Shown here piece after piece: positions 1-5,500 of a stretch of DNA of 5,500 nt; the stretch's first letter is position 1, and the number at the start of each line of letters is the position of its first letter. The stretch spans positions 1 through 5,500 of the forward strand of contig JADFNQ010000099.1 of NCBI GenBank assembly GCA_022563285.1. The letters are read 5' to 3'. The notes beneath the pieces were generated by a model, which had not been told where the DNA came from, did not search any database, and worked only from the letters and a program-made list of their open reading frames with translations. This DNA comes from Chloroflexota bacterium (GTDB lineage: Bacteria > Chloroflexota > Dehalococcoidia > SM23-28-2 > RBG-16-64-32). Both the position numbers and the translations under genes were made by a program.

Positions 1-956
1 TGATCGTGCTGGAGCTGTTGACGGGGATGCTGCTGCCCTATGACCAGCGCGCCTACTGGGCGACCGTGGTGGGGATCAACATGGCCTCCGACGCCCCTGG
101 AGTGGGAGGCTGGATTCGCGATCTGCTGACCGACGGTCGCGGGGAGATCGGCATCGTGACCCTCGTTCGCTTCTACTTCCTGCACGTGTGTGTGCTGCCG
201 ATCATGCTGATCCTGCTGGTCGTCGCCCACCTCGGATCCCTGCAGAAGACCGGTTCCGCGGGACCGCCAGGGGGCTCCCCCCCCGATCCGCAGCAGACCT
301 TCTTCCCGCTGCAGGCGTTTCGCGACCTGGTGGTGTCTGCCCTCGGGACGCTGCTCCTGTTCGTGATCGCCGCGCTCTCCACGGACGAGCTCGGCGAGCC
401 GGCGTCGCGCACCGTCGAGGGTTTCACGCCGTACCCGGACTGGTACTTCCTTGCGCATTTCCAGCTCTTGCGGGTGCTGCCGTCGGGCTGGCAGCAGGTG
501 GCCACCGTGTACGTACCCGGCGGGCTGTGCGCGGCGCTGTTCCTGCTGCCGTTCCTCGACCGCGGCGCGGAGCGACACCCCCGGCGACGGCCGGTGCTGA
601 CCGGGGCGGGCGTGCTGGTGGTGCTGATCGGCGTCGTGCTGTGGCTGGGAGGATACCGCGACATGGTGGCCCACCAGGATGACCCGGGAATACCGTCGGT
701 CGCGGATGCCGACCCGCTGGCTCGGGGGAAAGCTCTCTATGAGCAGTACGAGTGCTATACCTGTCACATGATCGACGGCGATGGGATCGAGTACGGACCG
801 GACCTCACCCGCGTTGCGCGTCGCGTGCGTGCGGACTACTTCGGCCCGTTCCTGCGCAACCCGCAGTCCCTGGTCTCGGAGTCGGAGATGCCACCGTTCG
901 AGGGGACCGAGCAGGAGCTCGCCGAGATCATCGCCTACCTGAGGAGTTTGAAGTGA
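1..956 (+). CDS. Cytochrome b fused to a C-terminal cytochrome c domain (5' end outside window)
   Basis: Partial gene; the first complete codon is at position 3 and the frame runs in from upstream. It is the quinone-reacting cytochrome b of a bc1/b6f-type complex. Visible: a cytochrome b loop with LLPYDQRAYWA; helix D carrying haem-ligand candidates His at 183-185 and 228-230, fourteen residues apart as in b6-type proteins (mitochondrial-type has thirteen); an FFPLQ loop; three subunit-IV-like helices; and a Qo-site motif PDWY at 435-446 in place of the commoner PEWY. After the last helix (about 594-657) comes a mono-haem c domain with CYTCH at 753-767 and a likely axial Met at 888-890 (SEMPP). 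Predicted topology puts this domain on the outer side of the membrane. The helices with the other two haem ligands, and probably a Rieske gene, should lie upstream. The fusion means electrons from the b core could pass directly to an attached c haem. Family call is firm; the partner complex is inferred from the neighbours. Confidence 0.93.
   Translation, partial: IVLELLTGMLLPYDQRAYWATVVGINMASDAPGVGGWIRDLLTDGRGEIGIVTLVRFYFLHVCVLPIMLILLVVAHLGSLQKTGSAGPPGGSPPDPQQTFFPLQAFRDLVVSALGTLLLFVIAALSTDELGEPASRTVEGFTPYPDWYFLAHFQLLRVLPSGWQQVATVYVPGGLCAALFLLPFLDRGAERHPRRRPVLTGAGVLVVLIGVVLWLGGYRDMVAHQDDPGIPSVADADPLARGKALYEQYECYTCHMIDGDGIEYGPDLTRVARRVRADYFGPFLRNPQSLVSESEMPPFEGTEQELAEIIAYLRSLK
941..946 (+). promoter_or_regulatory. 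Ribosome binding site for the 953 gene
   Basis: GAGGAG lies inside the end of the cytochrome gene, six bases before a GTG at 953. It supports 953 rather than an upstream ATG at 752 as the start of the next gene. The GTG overlaps the cytochrome stop codon (GTGA, 953-956), so translation is probably coupled. Confidence 0.7.
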
Positions 957-1576
957 GAGCCGTGCCCATTTCCGTCCGTCCGCGCAGGCGACTCCGCTGG
1001 ATTTCCGTGCTGGTTCCGCTCGCGGTGCTGGCCGTGACGTTCGCCGTCAGCCACGCCCATGAGAGGGTGGCGCCCCCGCCCCAGGCCAACAGTGGGGCCC
1101 CGAAGGAACTCAAGGTGGCCCGGCTGATGCTGCGGGCCAAGTTCAACCCCGCCTATCCGTACAACATCATCATGATCAAGCACTCCCCCTTCATGGCTAC
1201 TGAGAGGTCGGTGAAGGCCCACGAGAGCCGCCCCGACGGCCGCGCCGTCTCCGAGGACACGGGCTACCAGGCGAACCTGCGCTACGGCTCCCACCAGAGC
1301 CTCACCCGCGACTGGGCGATGCCGATGCACCAGACGGACACGCTCTTCCACAAGAAGAAGGTGGCGGTGGCGTTCATGTTCGGCGGCGAGGCCGATAACC
1401 ACGCCATCAACACCGTGCCCAAGGAGACGCTGGTCAGGATCACCAAGGCCGAGCCGGGGGGCCGGGACGGCGAGGGTGTCTGGGAGCCGGCGACAACCGG
1501 CCTCACCCCGGCCAAGGAGAACGACGTGATGAACAAGTACCTGGCGGGAGACCTGACACAGGTGAAGGAAGGCTAG
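953..1576 (+). CDS. Small exported or anchored protein resembling the NarG/NxrA C-terminal tail
   Basis: A 207-residue protein. I do not recognise it as a named family. Residues about 9-14 are Arg-rich (RPRRRLR), followed by a hydrophobic stretch (about 17-33), so it is a signal peptide or N-terminal anchor; a Pro-rich linker (APPPQANSGAP) follows. There is no CxxCH and there are no cysteines. The later part holds G112-S-H114-Q-S116-L-T-R119, then P124, H126 and H133. As I recall the E. coli NarG C-terminus (GIHNSVTR followed by PTH and a further His), these residues fall at the same spacing, and an upstream ER-[ST]-V segment also fits. This suggests homology to the tail of a type II molybdoenzyme alpha subunit, without the roughly 1000 residues that bind the molybdenum cofactor. 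GTG 953 is chosen for its good ribosome site and the 4-base overlap with the preceding gene; GTG 962 is an alternative. The gene sits directly before the beta subunit, where the alpha gene normally ends. It could be a split-off alpha domain, an accessory subunit, or an unrelated periplasmic protein. Confidence 0.8.
   Translation: MRAVPISVRPRRRLRWISVLVPLAVLAVTFAVSHAHERVAPPPQANSGAPKELKVARLMLRAKFNPAYPYNIIMIKHSPFMATERSVKAHESRPDGRAVSEDTGYQANLRYGSHQSLTRDWAMPMHQTDTLFHKKKVAVAFMFGGEADNHAINTVPKETLVRITKAEPGGRDGEGVWEPATTGLTPAKENDVMNKYLAGDLTQVKEG
1565..1572 (+). promoter_or_regulatory. Ribosome binding site for the NxrB-like gene
   Basis: AAGGAAGG overlaps the last codons of the upstream gene (stop at 1574-1576) and lies nine bases before ATG 1582. 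This fixes the start and implies coupled translation. Confidence 0.7.
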
Positions 1577-1581
1577 CCGCG

Positions 1582-2835
1582 ATGGCCAAGGTATATAACT
1601 GGCAACTGGGTAGGGAGATGGACTACCGGTTCCCGGAAGCTCATCCGCAATGGCAGTTCGCGGCGGTGTTCAACATCAACCGCTGCATCGCCTGCCAGAC
1701 CTGTACCATGGCCTGCAAGTCCACCTGGACGTTCTCTCGCGGCCAGGAGTTCATGTGGTGGAACAACGTGGAGACCAAGCCCTACGGCGGCTATCCCCAC
1801 CACTGGGACGTGAAGCTCCTCCAGCTCCTGGAGGAGGCGAACCCCGGCGGCCAGGTGTGGAACGGCGCCCAGCAGGGCGACCGCCAGCCCTACGGAATCT
1901 ACCAGGGACAGACGATCTTCGAGGCGGCCGCTGAGGCTGGGAACGAAACCGCCCTCGGCTATCTGCCTACCGAGCAGGAGTGGACCGCGCCCAACCTCTA
2001 CGAGGACACCGCCAAGGGCCCACAAGGAGCCCGCAACAAGCTCCATTCCGAGGGCACGCGGCTCCCAGAGCACAACACCTGGTTCTTCTACCTGCAGCGC
2101 ATCTGCAACCACTGCACCTACCCGGGCTGCGTCGCCGCCTGCCCCCGCAACGCCATCTACAAGCGCCCTGAGGACGGCATCGTCCTCATCGATCAGGAGC
2201 GCTGCCGCGGTTACCGCAAGTGCGTGGAGCAGTGCCCCTACAAGAAGTCGATGTACCGGCCCAACATGCGGGTGAGCGAGAAGTGCGTGGGCTGCTACCC
2301 CAGGGTCGAGGGCAGCGATCCCCTGACCAAAGGCATACCCATGGAGGCCCGCTGCATGGCCACCTGCGTCGGCAAGATTCGTATGCAGGGGCTGGTACGC
2401 ATCGAGGACGGCGACTGGGCCGAGGACGCCAGCAACCCGCTCTACTACCTGGTTCGCAAGGAGCGGGTGGCCCTGCCCCTCTACCCTCAGTTCGGCACTG
2501 AGCCCAACATCTACTACATCCCGCCCCGCTGGGTGCCCCGCCCCTACCTGCGGCAGATGTTCGGCCCCGGCGTCGACGAGGCGATCGACCGCTACACCAA
2601 CCCCTCGCGGGAGCTTCAGGCCGTCCTCCAGCTGTTCCGGGCCAGCCAGAAGATCATCTTCCGCTACGAGATCGAAGAGGGCGAGAAGGTGCTGGACACT
2701 GAGATCAACGGCCGCCCGTTCCAGATGTACAACGACACGGTTATCGGGTTCGATAAGGAGGGGAACGAGGCCGTGCGGCTGTCCCTAGAGGAGCCCTTCC
2801 ACGTTCGTTCCGAGCAGTACCAGAACTCGATCTAA
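1582..2835 (+). CDS. nxrB: Iron-sulfur beta subunit of nitrite oxidoreductase / nitrate reductase (NxrB/NarH-like)
   Basis: A 417-residue electron-transfer subunit carrying four predicted Fe-S clusters between the molybdenum alpha subunit and the haem gamma subunit. Cysteine groups: C35-x2-C38-x2-C41-x3-C45; C175-x2-C178-x4-C183-x3-C187-P; C208-RGYRK-C214-x3-C218-P; C235-x2-C238; C258-x3-C262. Tyr211 occupies the position where NarH has Trp, predicting one [3Fe-4S] and three [4Fe-4S] clusters as in NarH and EbdB. The NYNWQLGR-like start (VYNWQLGR), the MWWNNVETKPYGGYP block (residues about 54-68), the YNDTVIGF segment and the NSI end match my memory of Nitrospira/anammox NxrB rather than E. 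coli NarH, which is longer (about 510 residues). There is no signal peptide; in related periplasmic enzymes beta is exported together with a Tat-targeted alpha. Nitrite oxidation and nitrate reduction cannot be told apart from this subunit, so narH would be an equally defensible name. No complete alpha gene precedes it here, which is unusual. Confidence 0.95.
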   Translation: MAKVYNWQLGREMDYRFPEAHPQWQFAAVFNINRCIACQTCTMACKSTWTFSRGQEFMWWNNVETKPYGGYPHHWDVKLLQLLEEANPGGQVWNGAQQGDRQPYGIYQGQTIFEAAAEAGNETALGYLPTEQEWTAPNLYEDTAKGPQGARNKLHSEGTRLPEHNTWFFYLQRICNHCTYPGCVAACPRNAIYKRPEDGIVLIDQERCRGYRKCVEQCPYKKSMYRPNMRVSEKCVGCYPRVEGSDPLTKGIPMEARCMATCVGKIRMQGLVRIEDGDWAEDASNPLYYLVRKERVALPLYPQFGTEPNIYYIPPRWVPRPYLRQMFGPGVDEAIDRYTNPSRELQAVLQLFRASQKIIFRYEIEEGEKVLDTEINGRPFQMYNDTVIGFDKEGNEAVRLSLEEPFHVRSEQYQNSI

Positions 2836-2839
2836 GGAG
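2834..2839 (+). promoter_or_regulatory. Ribosome binding site for the NarJ-like gene
   Basis: AAGGAG overlaps the stop codon of the beta-subunit gene and lies six bases before GTG 2846. It is the best-placed site for that start, as no ATG or other GTG fits between. Confidence 0.75.
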
Positions 2840-2845
2840 AGCTTC

Positions 2846-3589
2846 GTGGTCACACAGAGGAGGGAAAAACGAGCGGAGAGGGCAGCGGGTCGTGCCCTGG
2901 CTCGCAGCGCCCTGTACCGGCTGCTCTCTCAGGCGCTGGTCTACCCGAGCGGAGATGCGATTGCGGCTCTGCGGGAGGTGGACCTGCCCCAGGCCCAGCT
3001 GGCCGCCGCGCATCTCCCGCCGAACGTGAACTCGCTCTTGGCGGCTTTGGACGAGCACCTGCAAGCCACGGAAGCCATCCAGCTGCAGGCCGAGCACCGG
3101 CGGGTGTTCACCCACATCCTGTCGCTGGACTGCCCTCCCTGCGAAACGTTCTACTCCGCTCGCCACATCTTCCAGGAGACACAGGATCTGAGTGATATCA
3201 GCGGCTTCTTCCGGGCGTTCGGCCTGGAGATGGGTGACAAGGAGAGGTTGGATCACATAAGCGTGGAGCTGGAGTTCTTGCACTTCCTGACCTACAAGGA
3301 GGCGTACGCCCGGACGCGTCACGGCCCGGCCAGAGCCCGCCTCTGCCGGGAGGTGCAGCGAAAGTTCGTGGAGGACCACCTGGGCCGGTGGGCGCTCAAG
3401 TTCGCGGATCGGCTTAGACAGAAGGCCGGCGGGGGCTACTTCGGCTGCGTGGCCTCGTTGACGGAGGCGTTTATGGCGGCGGAGGTGGAATTCCTGAGAG
3501 CGCGACCGGAATCCGTGTTGGCGGGCCAGGAGTGGCGGAACGCGACTCCTGAGGAGATCAGCTGCCCCATAGCTGAGGTTCACCAGTAG
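2846..3589 (+). CDS. narJ: NarJ/TorD-family molybdoenzyme assembly chaperone
   Basis: A 247-residue, soluble, largely helical cytoplasmic protein with no signal or membrane segment. Family marks: an ALYRLLSQALVYP start (LYRLLSQ around residues 24-30), EHRRVFTH leading into C96-P-P-C99-E-T (the CPP-x-E-[ST] motif of the TorD/DmsD/NarJ family), GFFRAFGLEMGD, and D136-H-I-S-V-E-L-E-F-L, the conserved helix of these chaperones. Family members bind the apo catalytic subunit, often its N-terminal peptide, and hold it until the molybdenum cofactor is inserted. Its presence between beta and gamma implies that a catalytic alpha subunit exists in this genome although it is not in the window. The C-terminal tail (about residues 225-247, ending EEISCPIAEVHQ) extends past the last conserved helix. 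GTG start supported by AAGGAG. The stop codon shares its last base with the next gene's proposed GTG. Family assignment is firm; NarJ rather than another TorD subtype rests on context. Confidence 0.9.
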   Translation: MVTQRREKRAERAAGRALARSALYRLLSQALVYPSGDAIAALREVDLPQAQLAAAHLPPNVNSLLAALDEHLQATEAIQLQAEHRRVFTHILSLDCPPCETFYSARHIFQETQDLSDISGFFRAFGLEMGDKERLDHISVELEFLHFLTYKEAYARTRHGPARARLCREVQRKFVEDHLGRWALKFADRLRQKAGGGYFGCVASLTEAFMAAEVEFLRARPESVLAGQEWRNATPEEISCPIAEVHQ

Positions 3590-4575
3590 TGGGAGGAGGC
3601 GAGCTGCGCATCACTGCTGGGTGGACGGTAGCAGGGATTATTGCCTTGGCCCTGATTGTGTCTGTTGGGCTGACCCTGAGCGATATGCGACTCGCCTCCT
3701 CCCAGACGATCACCCTGGTGGCCAAACGGAGCGAGGTGGAGGTGCCCCTGGACGACCCGTTCGCCAGGGTCTGGAACCGGGCCAACCCCGTGGAGGCGCC
3801 CCTGAGCGCCCAGAATATCACGCCGCCTAAGGGTGGAGGCGATCGTACCATCACCGCCCGCGCCCTGCACGACGGCGAGCGCCTCTACATACTGATGGAG
3901 TGGGATGACGACAGCGAGGACCTGCTGGTCAGCCGCCAGGCGGAGTTCAGCGACGCCGCCGCCGTGCAGTTCCCCGTCGCCCCCGGCGAAAACGTACCCG
4001 CCTTCTGCATGGGCGATCCCACTTCCCCCGTGAACATCTGGCAGTGGAAGGCGGCCTGGCAGGCGGACATGGAGCAGGGCTTCGTGGACGTGCAGGACGC
4101 CTACCCCGACATGCAGGTTGACCTATACCCGTTCGAGGAGGAGGCGGAGTTCTATCCAGCCCGCGCCGTCGGCAACGTGTTCGCCCAGGACGACCGGACC
4201 ACCGCCGTGGACAACCTGCTGGCGGGCAGCTTCGGCACCCTCACCCAGGCGCCGGATCAGGTCGTGCAGGGGACCGGGGTGTGGCGGGACGGCAGCTGGC
4301 GGCTGGTCTTCGCCCGCGACCTGAATGTGGGGGAAGACTACTCCCAGTTCGCGGAGGAGGAGAGCACCAACATCGCCTTCGCCGTCTGGGACGGGGCCAG
4401 GGGCGAGCGTGACGGCATTAAATCCGTATCCCAGTTCCTGACGCTGGAGGTGTCACCAGACGTGGCCGAGCCGGGCGGAGGCGTCACCGTCTGGATCATC
4501 GTGGTGGTGGTGTTGGGGGCGGTGGCGCTGACCCTGGTACTGGCCCTATACGGCAGGCAGAGGCAGAACGGATAG
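3589..4575 (+). CDS. Haem b gamma subunit, ethylbenzene-dehydrogenase-gamma-like, with C-terminal membrane anchor
   Basis: A 328-residue protein similar to the gamma subunits of type II molybdoenzymes (EbdC, SerC, ClrC, DdhC, NxrC), which carry one haem b and pass electrons to or from the beta subunit. Residues about 10-27 are a hydrophobic signal or signal-anchor; the mature domain includes DPFARVWNRA, DGERLYILMEWDD, the FCMGDPTSPVNIWQWKA block, FARDL and NIAFAVWDGARGERDGIK. Known EbdC haem ligands are a Met and a Lys; M141 (4009-4011) and K278 (4420-4422) are the natural candidates here by context. There is no CxxCH, so the haem is not predicted to be covalently bound. Residues about 300-321 form a strong transmembrane helix ending in GRQRQNG, so the haem domain should face the outer side. 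Soluble relatives such as EbdC lack such an anchor. The start is uncertain: GTG 3589 overlaps the previous stop, but a strong GGAGGAGG lies just inside, which could serve a CTG at 3604. Confidence 0.88.
   Translation: MGGGELRITAGWTVAGIIALALIVSVGLTLSDMRLASSQTITLVAKRSEVEVPLDDPFARVWNRANPVEAPLSAQNITPPKGGGDRTITARALHDGERLYILMEWDDDSEDLLVSRQAEFSDAAAVQFPVAPGENVPAFCMGDPTSPVNIWQWKAAWQADMEQGFVDVQDAYPDMQVDLYPFEEEAEFYPARAVGNVFAQDDRTTAVDNLLAGSFGTLTQAPDQVVQGTGVWRDGSWRLVFARDLNVGEDYSQFAEEESTNIAFAVWDGARGERDGIKSVSQFLTLEVSPDVAEPGGGVTVWIIVVVVLGAVALTLVLALYGRQRQNG
3592..3599 (+). promoter_or_regulatory. Strong Shine-Dalgarno-like sequence inside the proposed gamma-subunit start
   Basis: GGAGGAGG is the best ribosome-site match in the window but lies after GTG 3589. 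The next usable codon in frame is CTG 3604, with a spacer of 4 to 7 bases depending on the pairing register, giving an N-terminus MRITAGW before the hydrophobic core. The only candidate for GTG 3589 is a weaker GAGG at 3575-3578. The start cannot be settled from sequence alone. Confidence 0.45.
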
Positions 4576-4578
4576 ACC

Positions 4579-5500
4579 ATGCTGGAGGGAGCTGCACCGC
4601 GACTGGCCGCAGCCACGCGAGTGGCGCGCCCCGCCCTGACGGGCGGCGGCTTGCGTCAGTTGGTGGCCGTCCTTCTGGCGGCTGTCCTGGCGGAGACGCT
4701 GCTCCTGCGTCTGGTAACGCGGATCGGAGTGCACGTCCCCAAGGGAGAAGGCGCGGTCGCCGCCTTCCAGGCGGCCTCGTTCCTCGGGTCTCTCGCCTTC
4801 AACTTCGCTTCGCTGTTGGCGATAATCCTGGTCGTCATCGTCTTGGCCACACTCGTGCAGCGGATAGGCAGCCGCCTGGGGCGACTGGCCCTCGTCGGCC
4901 TCTCGCTGGCGATGCTTTCGGGGCTGGCCCTCAGCCTGGCCACGAATGCGCCCGCCGCCGATGCGCTATTCGGCGTGTCGGTGGCCCTTCTAGTTGGGCT
5001 CATGGGCCTTAGCCTAGCGGGGCGGGAGGGAACGAGACCCGCTACCGTATTGGCCCTGACGTTGGTTGTTGCCGCCTACTTCAGCTATCAGTACTACGTC
5101 CTGGCCCACCTGTTCTACCGGATTCTGGACTACGGGGCGGTGCCTCCGCTGAGCATCACCGTGCTGCGGCTGGGCGAGGTGCTGGCGGTGGCAGCCGCTG
5201 CCGCAGCCTTCTGGGCCTGGGGCCTTCCTCGCTGGCGGCGGGTGGGAACGGCGGGCCTTGGGGCAGTGGCAGCCGTGCTGCTCGCCCTGACGCTCGCCGG
5301 CCTGTCGCCCGCCTCGACGATGGCGATCCTGGCTCTGTGGACCACCGGCCTCAGCCTGTTCTTGCCCTTCCCGGTCTATCTGGTAGCCCTCGGCCTGTAC
5401 CTGCTGACCCTGGTGGCCTGCTCGCGCAGCGGCGACGCCTTCTGGACTGCGGCGGGACTGCTTCTGGTACTGCTGGCCGGTTACATGGCGGAATCCACAT
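4579..5500 (+). CDS. Unrecognised polytopic membrane protein (3' end outside window)
   Basis: ATG 4579 opens a frame with no stop for 307 codons to the window edge. It starts three bases after the gamma-subunit stop, so it is probably in the same operon; no strong ribosome site precedes it, suggesting coupling. The protein is extremely hydrophobic, with roughly nine membrane segments around residues 27-46, 70-93, 103-121, 129-148, 155-179, 192-215, 223-242, 246-280 (perhaps two) and 288-303. Short basic loops (RIGSRLGR, PRWRR) help set topology. It has only two histidines (residues 52 and 177), so it lacks the four haem-ligand His pattern of NarI, and there is no CxxCH. A conserved-looking ETLLLRLVTRIGVHVPK segment follows the first helix. 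I cannot name the family. Candidates are a membrane partner for the enzyme, a quinone-interacting or assembly factor, or a transporter. Codon use matches the neighbours. Confidence 0.85.
   Translation, partial: MLEGAAPRLAAATRVARPALTGGGLRQLVAVLLAAVLAETLLLRLVTRIGVHVPKGEGAVAAFQAASFLGSLAFNFASLLAIILVVIVLATLVQRIGSRLGRLALVGLSLAMLSGLALSLATNAPAADALFGVSVALLVGLMGLSLAGREGTRPATVLALTLVVAAYFSYQYYVLAHLFYRILDYGAVPPLSITVLRLGEVLAVAAAAAAFWAWGLPRWRRVGTAGLGAVAAVLLALTLAGLSPASTMAILALWTTGLSLFLPFPVYLVALGLYLLTLVACSRSGDAFWTAAGLLLVLLAGYMAEST

Noticed and set aside
188..682. Plus-strand Arg/Ala/Pro-rich open frame inside the cytochrome gene
   Set aside because: It is a frame-shifted reading of cytochrome b codons with biased, motif-free composition.
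752..952. Upstream extension of the 953 gene to an in-frame ATG at 752
   Set aside because: That stretch is the out-of-frame shadow of the cytochrome c domain (it overlaps the CYTCH codons). A ribosome site and GTG at 953 explain the start better, and the signal-like segment then sits at the N-terminus.
977..1054. Twin-arginine (Tat) signal in the 953 protein
   Set aside because: RPRRRLRW before the hydrophobic core has adjacent arginines but lacks the usual S/T-R-R-x-F-L-K pattern; a Sec signal or anchor is equally likely, so Tat export is not claimed.
935..1402. Minus-strand open frames opposite the 953 gene, the beta subunit (1573-2112) and the chaperone (2741-3583)
   Set aside because: They are typical antisense open frames of high-GC genes, with low-complexity Arg/Gly/Leu-rich translations, no family motifs and no ribosome sites, while the plus-strand frames carry clear family signatures.
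4579..5500. NarI-like gamma subunit
   Set aside because: NarI has five helices and four haem-ligand histidines; this protein has about nine helices and only two histidines.
1..5500. CRISPR arrays, tRNA/rRNA genes, insertion sequences, terminators and internal promoters
   Set aside because: I saw no repeated spacer pattern, no cloverleaf or rRNA-like stretch, no transposase or terminal repeats, and gene gaps are at most about ten bases, leaving no room for such sites.

Overview
The window is a compact, all-plus-strand, high-GC stretch of bacterial DNA. It holds one probable operon for a membrane-associated molybdenum-dependent electron-transfer enzyme of the nitrite oxidoreductase / nitrate reductase type (type II DMSO reductase family). 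Genes abut or overlap by a few bases, GTG starts are common, and third codon positions are strongly G/C. I see no intergenic gap large enough for an internal promoter or terminator. The host is not identifiable from the window. The features fit an uncultured, GC-rich respiratory or nitrite-oxidising bacterium (Chloroflexota-, NC10- or Nitrospirota-like lineages are guesses), and no mobile-element sequence is visible.

Layout: (1) positions 1-956, the 3' part of a cytochrome b (b6-type helix D plus subunit-IV-like helices) fused to a C-terminal c-type haem domain; (2) 953-1576, a 207-residue protein with an N-terminal hydrophobic signal/anchor and a domain resembling the extreme C-terminus of NarG-type catalytic subunits; (3) 1582-2835, an iron-sulfur beta subunit closely resembling the NxrB of Nitrospira and anammox bacteria; (4) 2846-3589, a NarJ/TorD-family assembly chaperone; (5) 3589-4575, an ethylbenzene-dehydrogenase-gamma-like haem b subunit with a C-terminal membrane anchor; (6) 4579 to the window end, an unrecognised polytopic membrane protein still open at 5500.

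Working model (inference): an alpha-beta-gamma enzyme is assembled with the NarJ-like chaperone, exported, and held on the outer face of the membrane by the gamma anchor. It exchanges electrons through the gamma haem with the cytochrome b-c protein and hence the quinone pool. There is no NarI-like quinol-oxidising subunit in the window, so the cytochrome b-c complex may take its place. The full-length molybdenum catalytic subunit is also absent. Either it lies upstream of position 1 or elsewhere, or it is split, with the small NarG-tail-like protein as one piece. That arrangement is the most unusual thing here.
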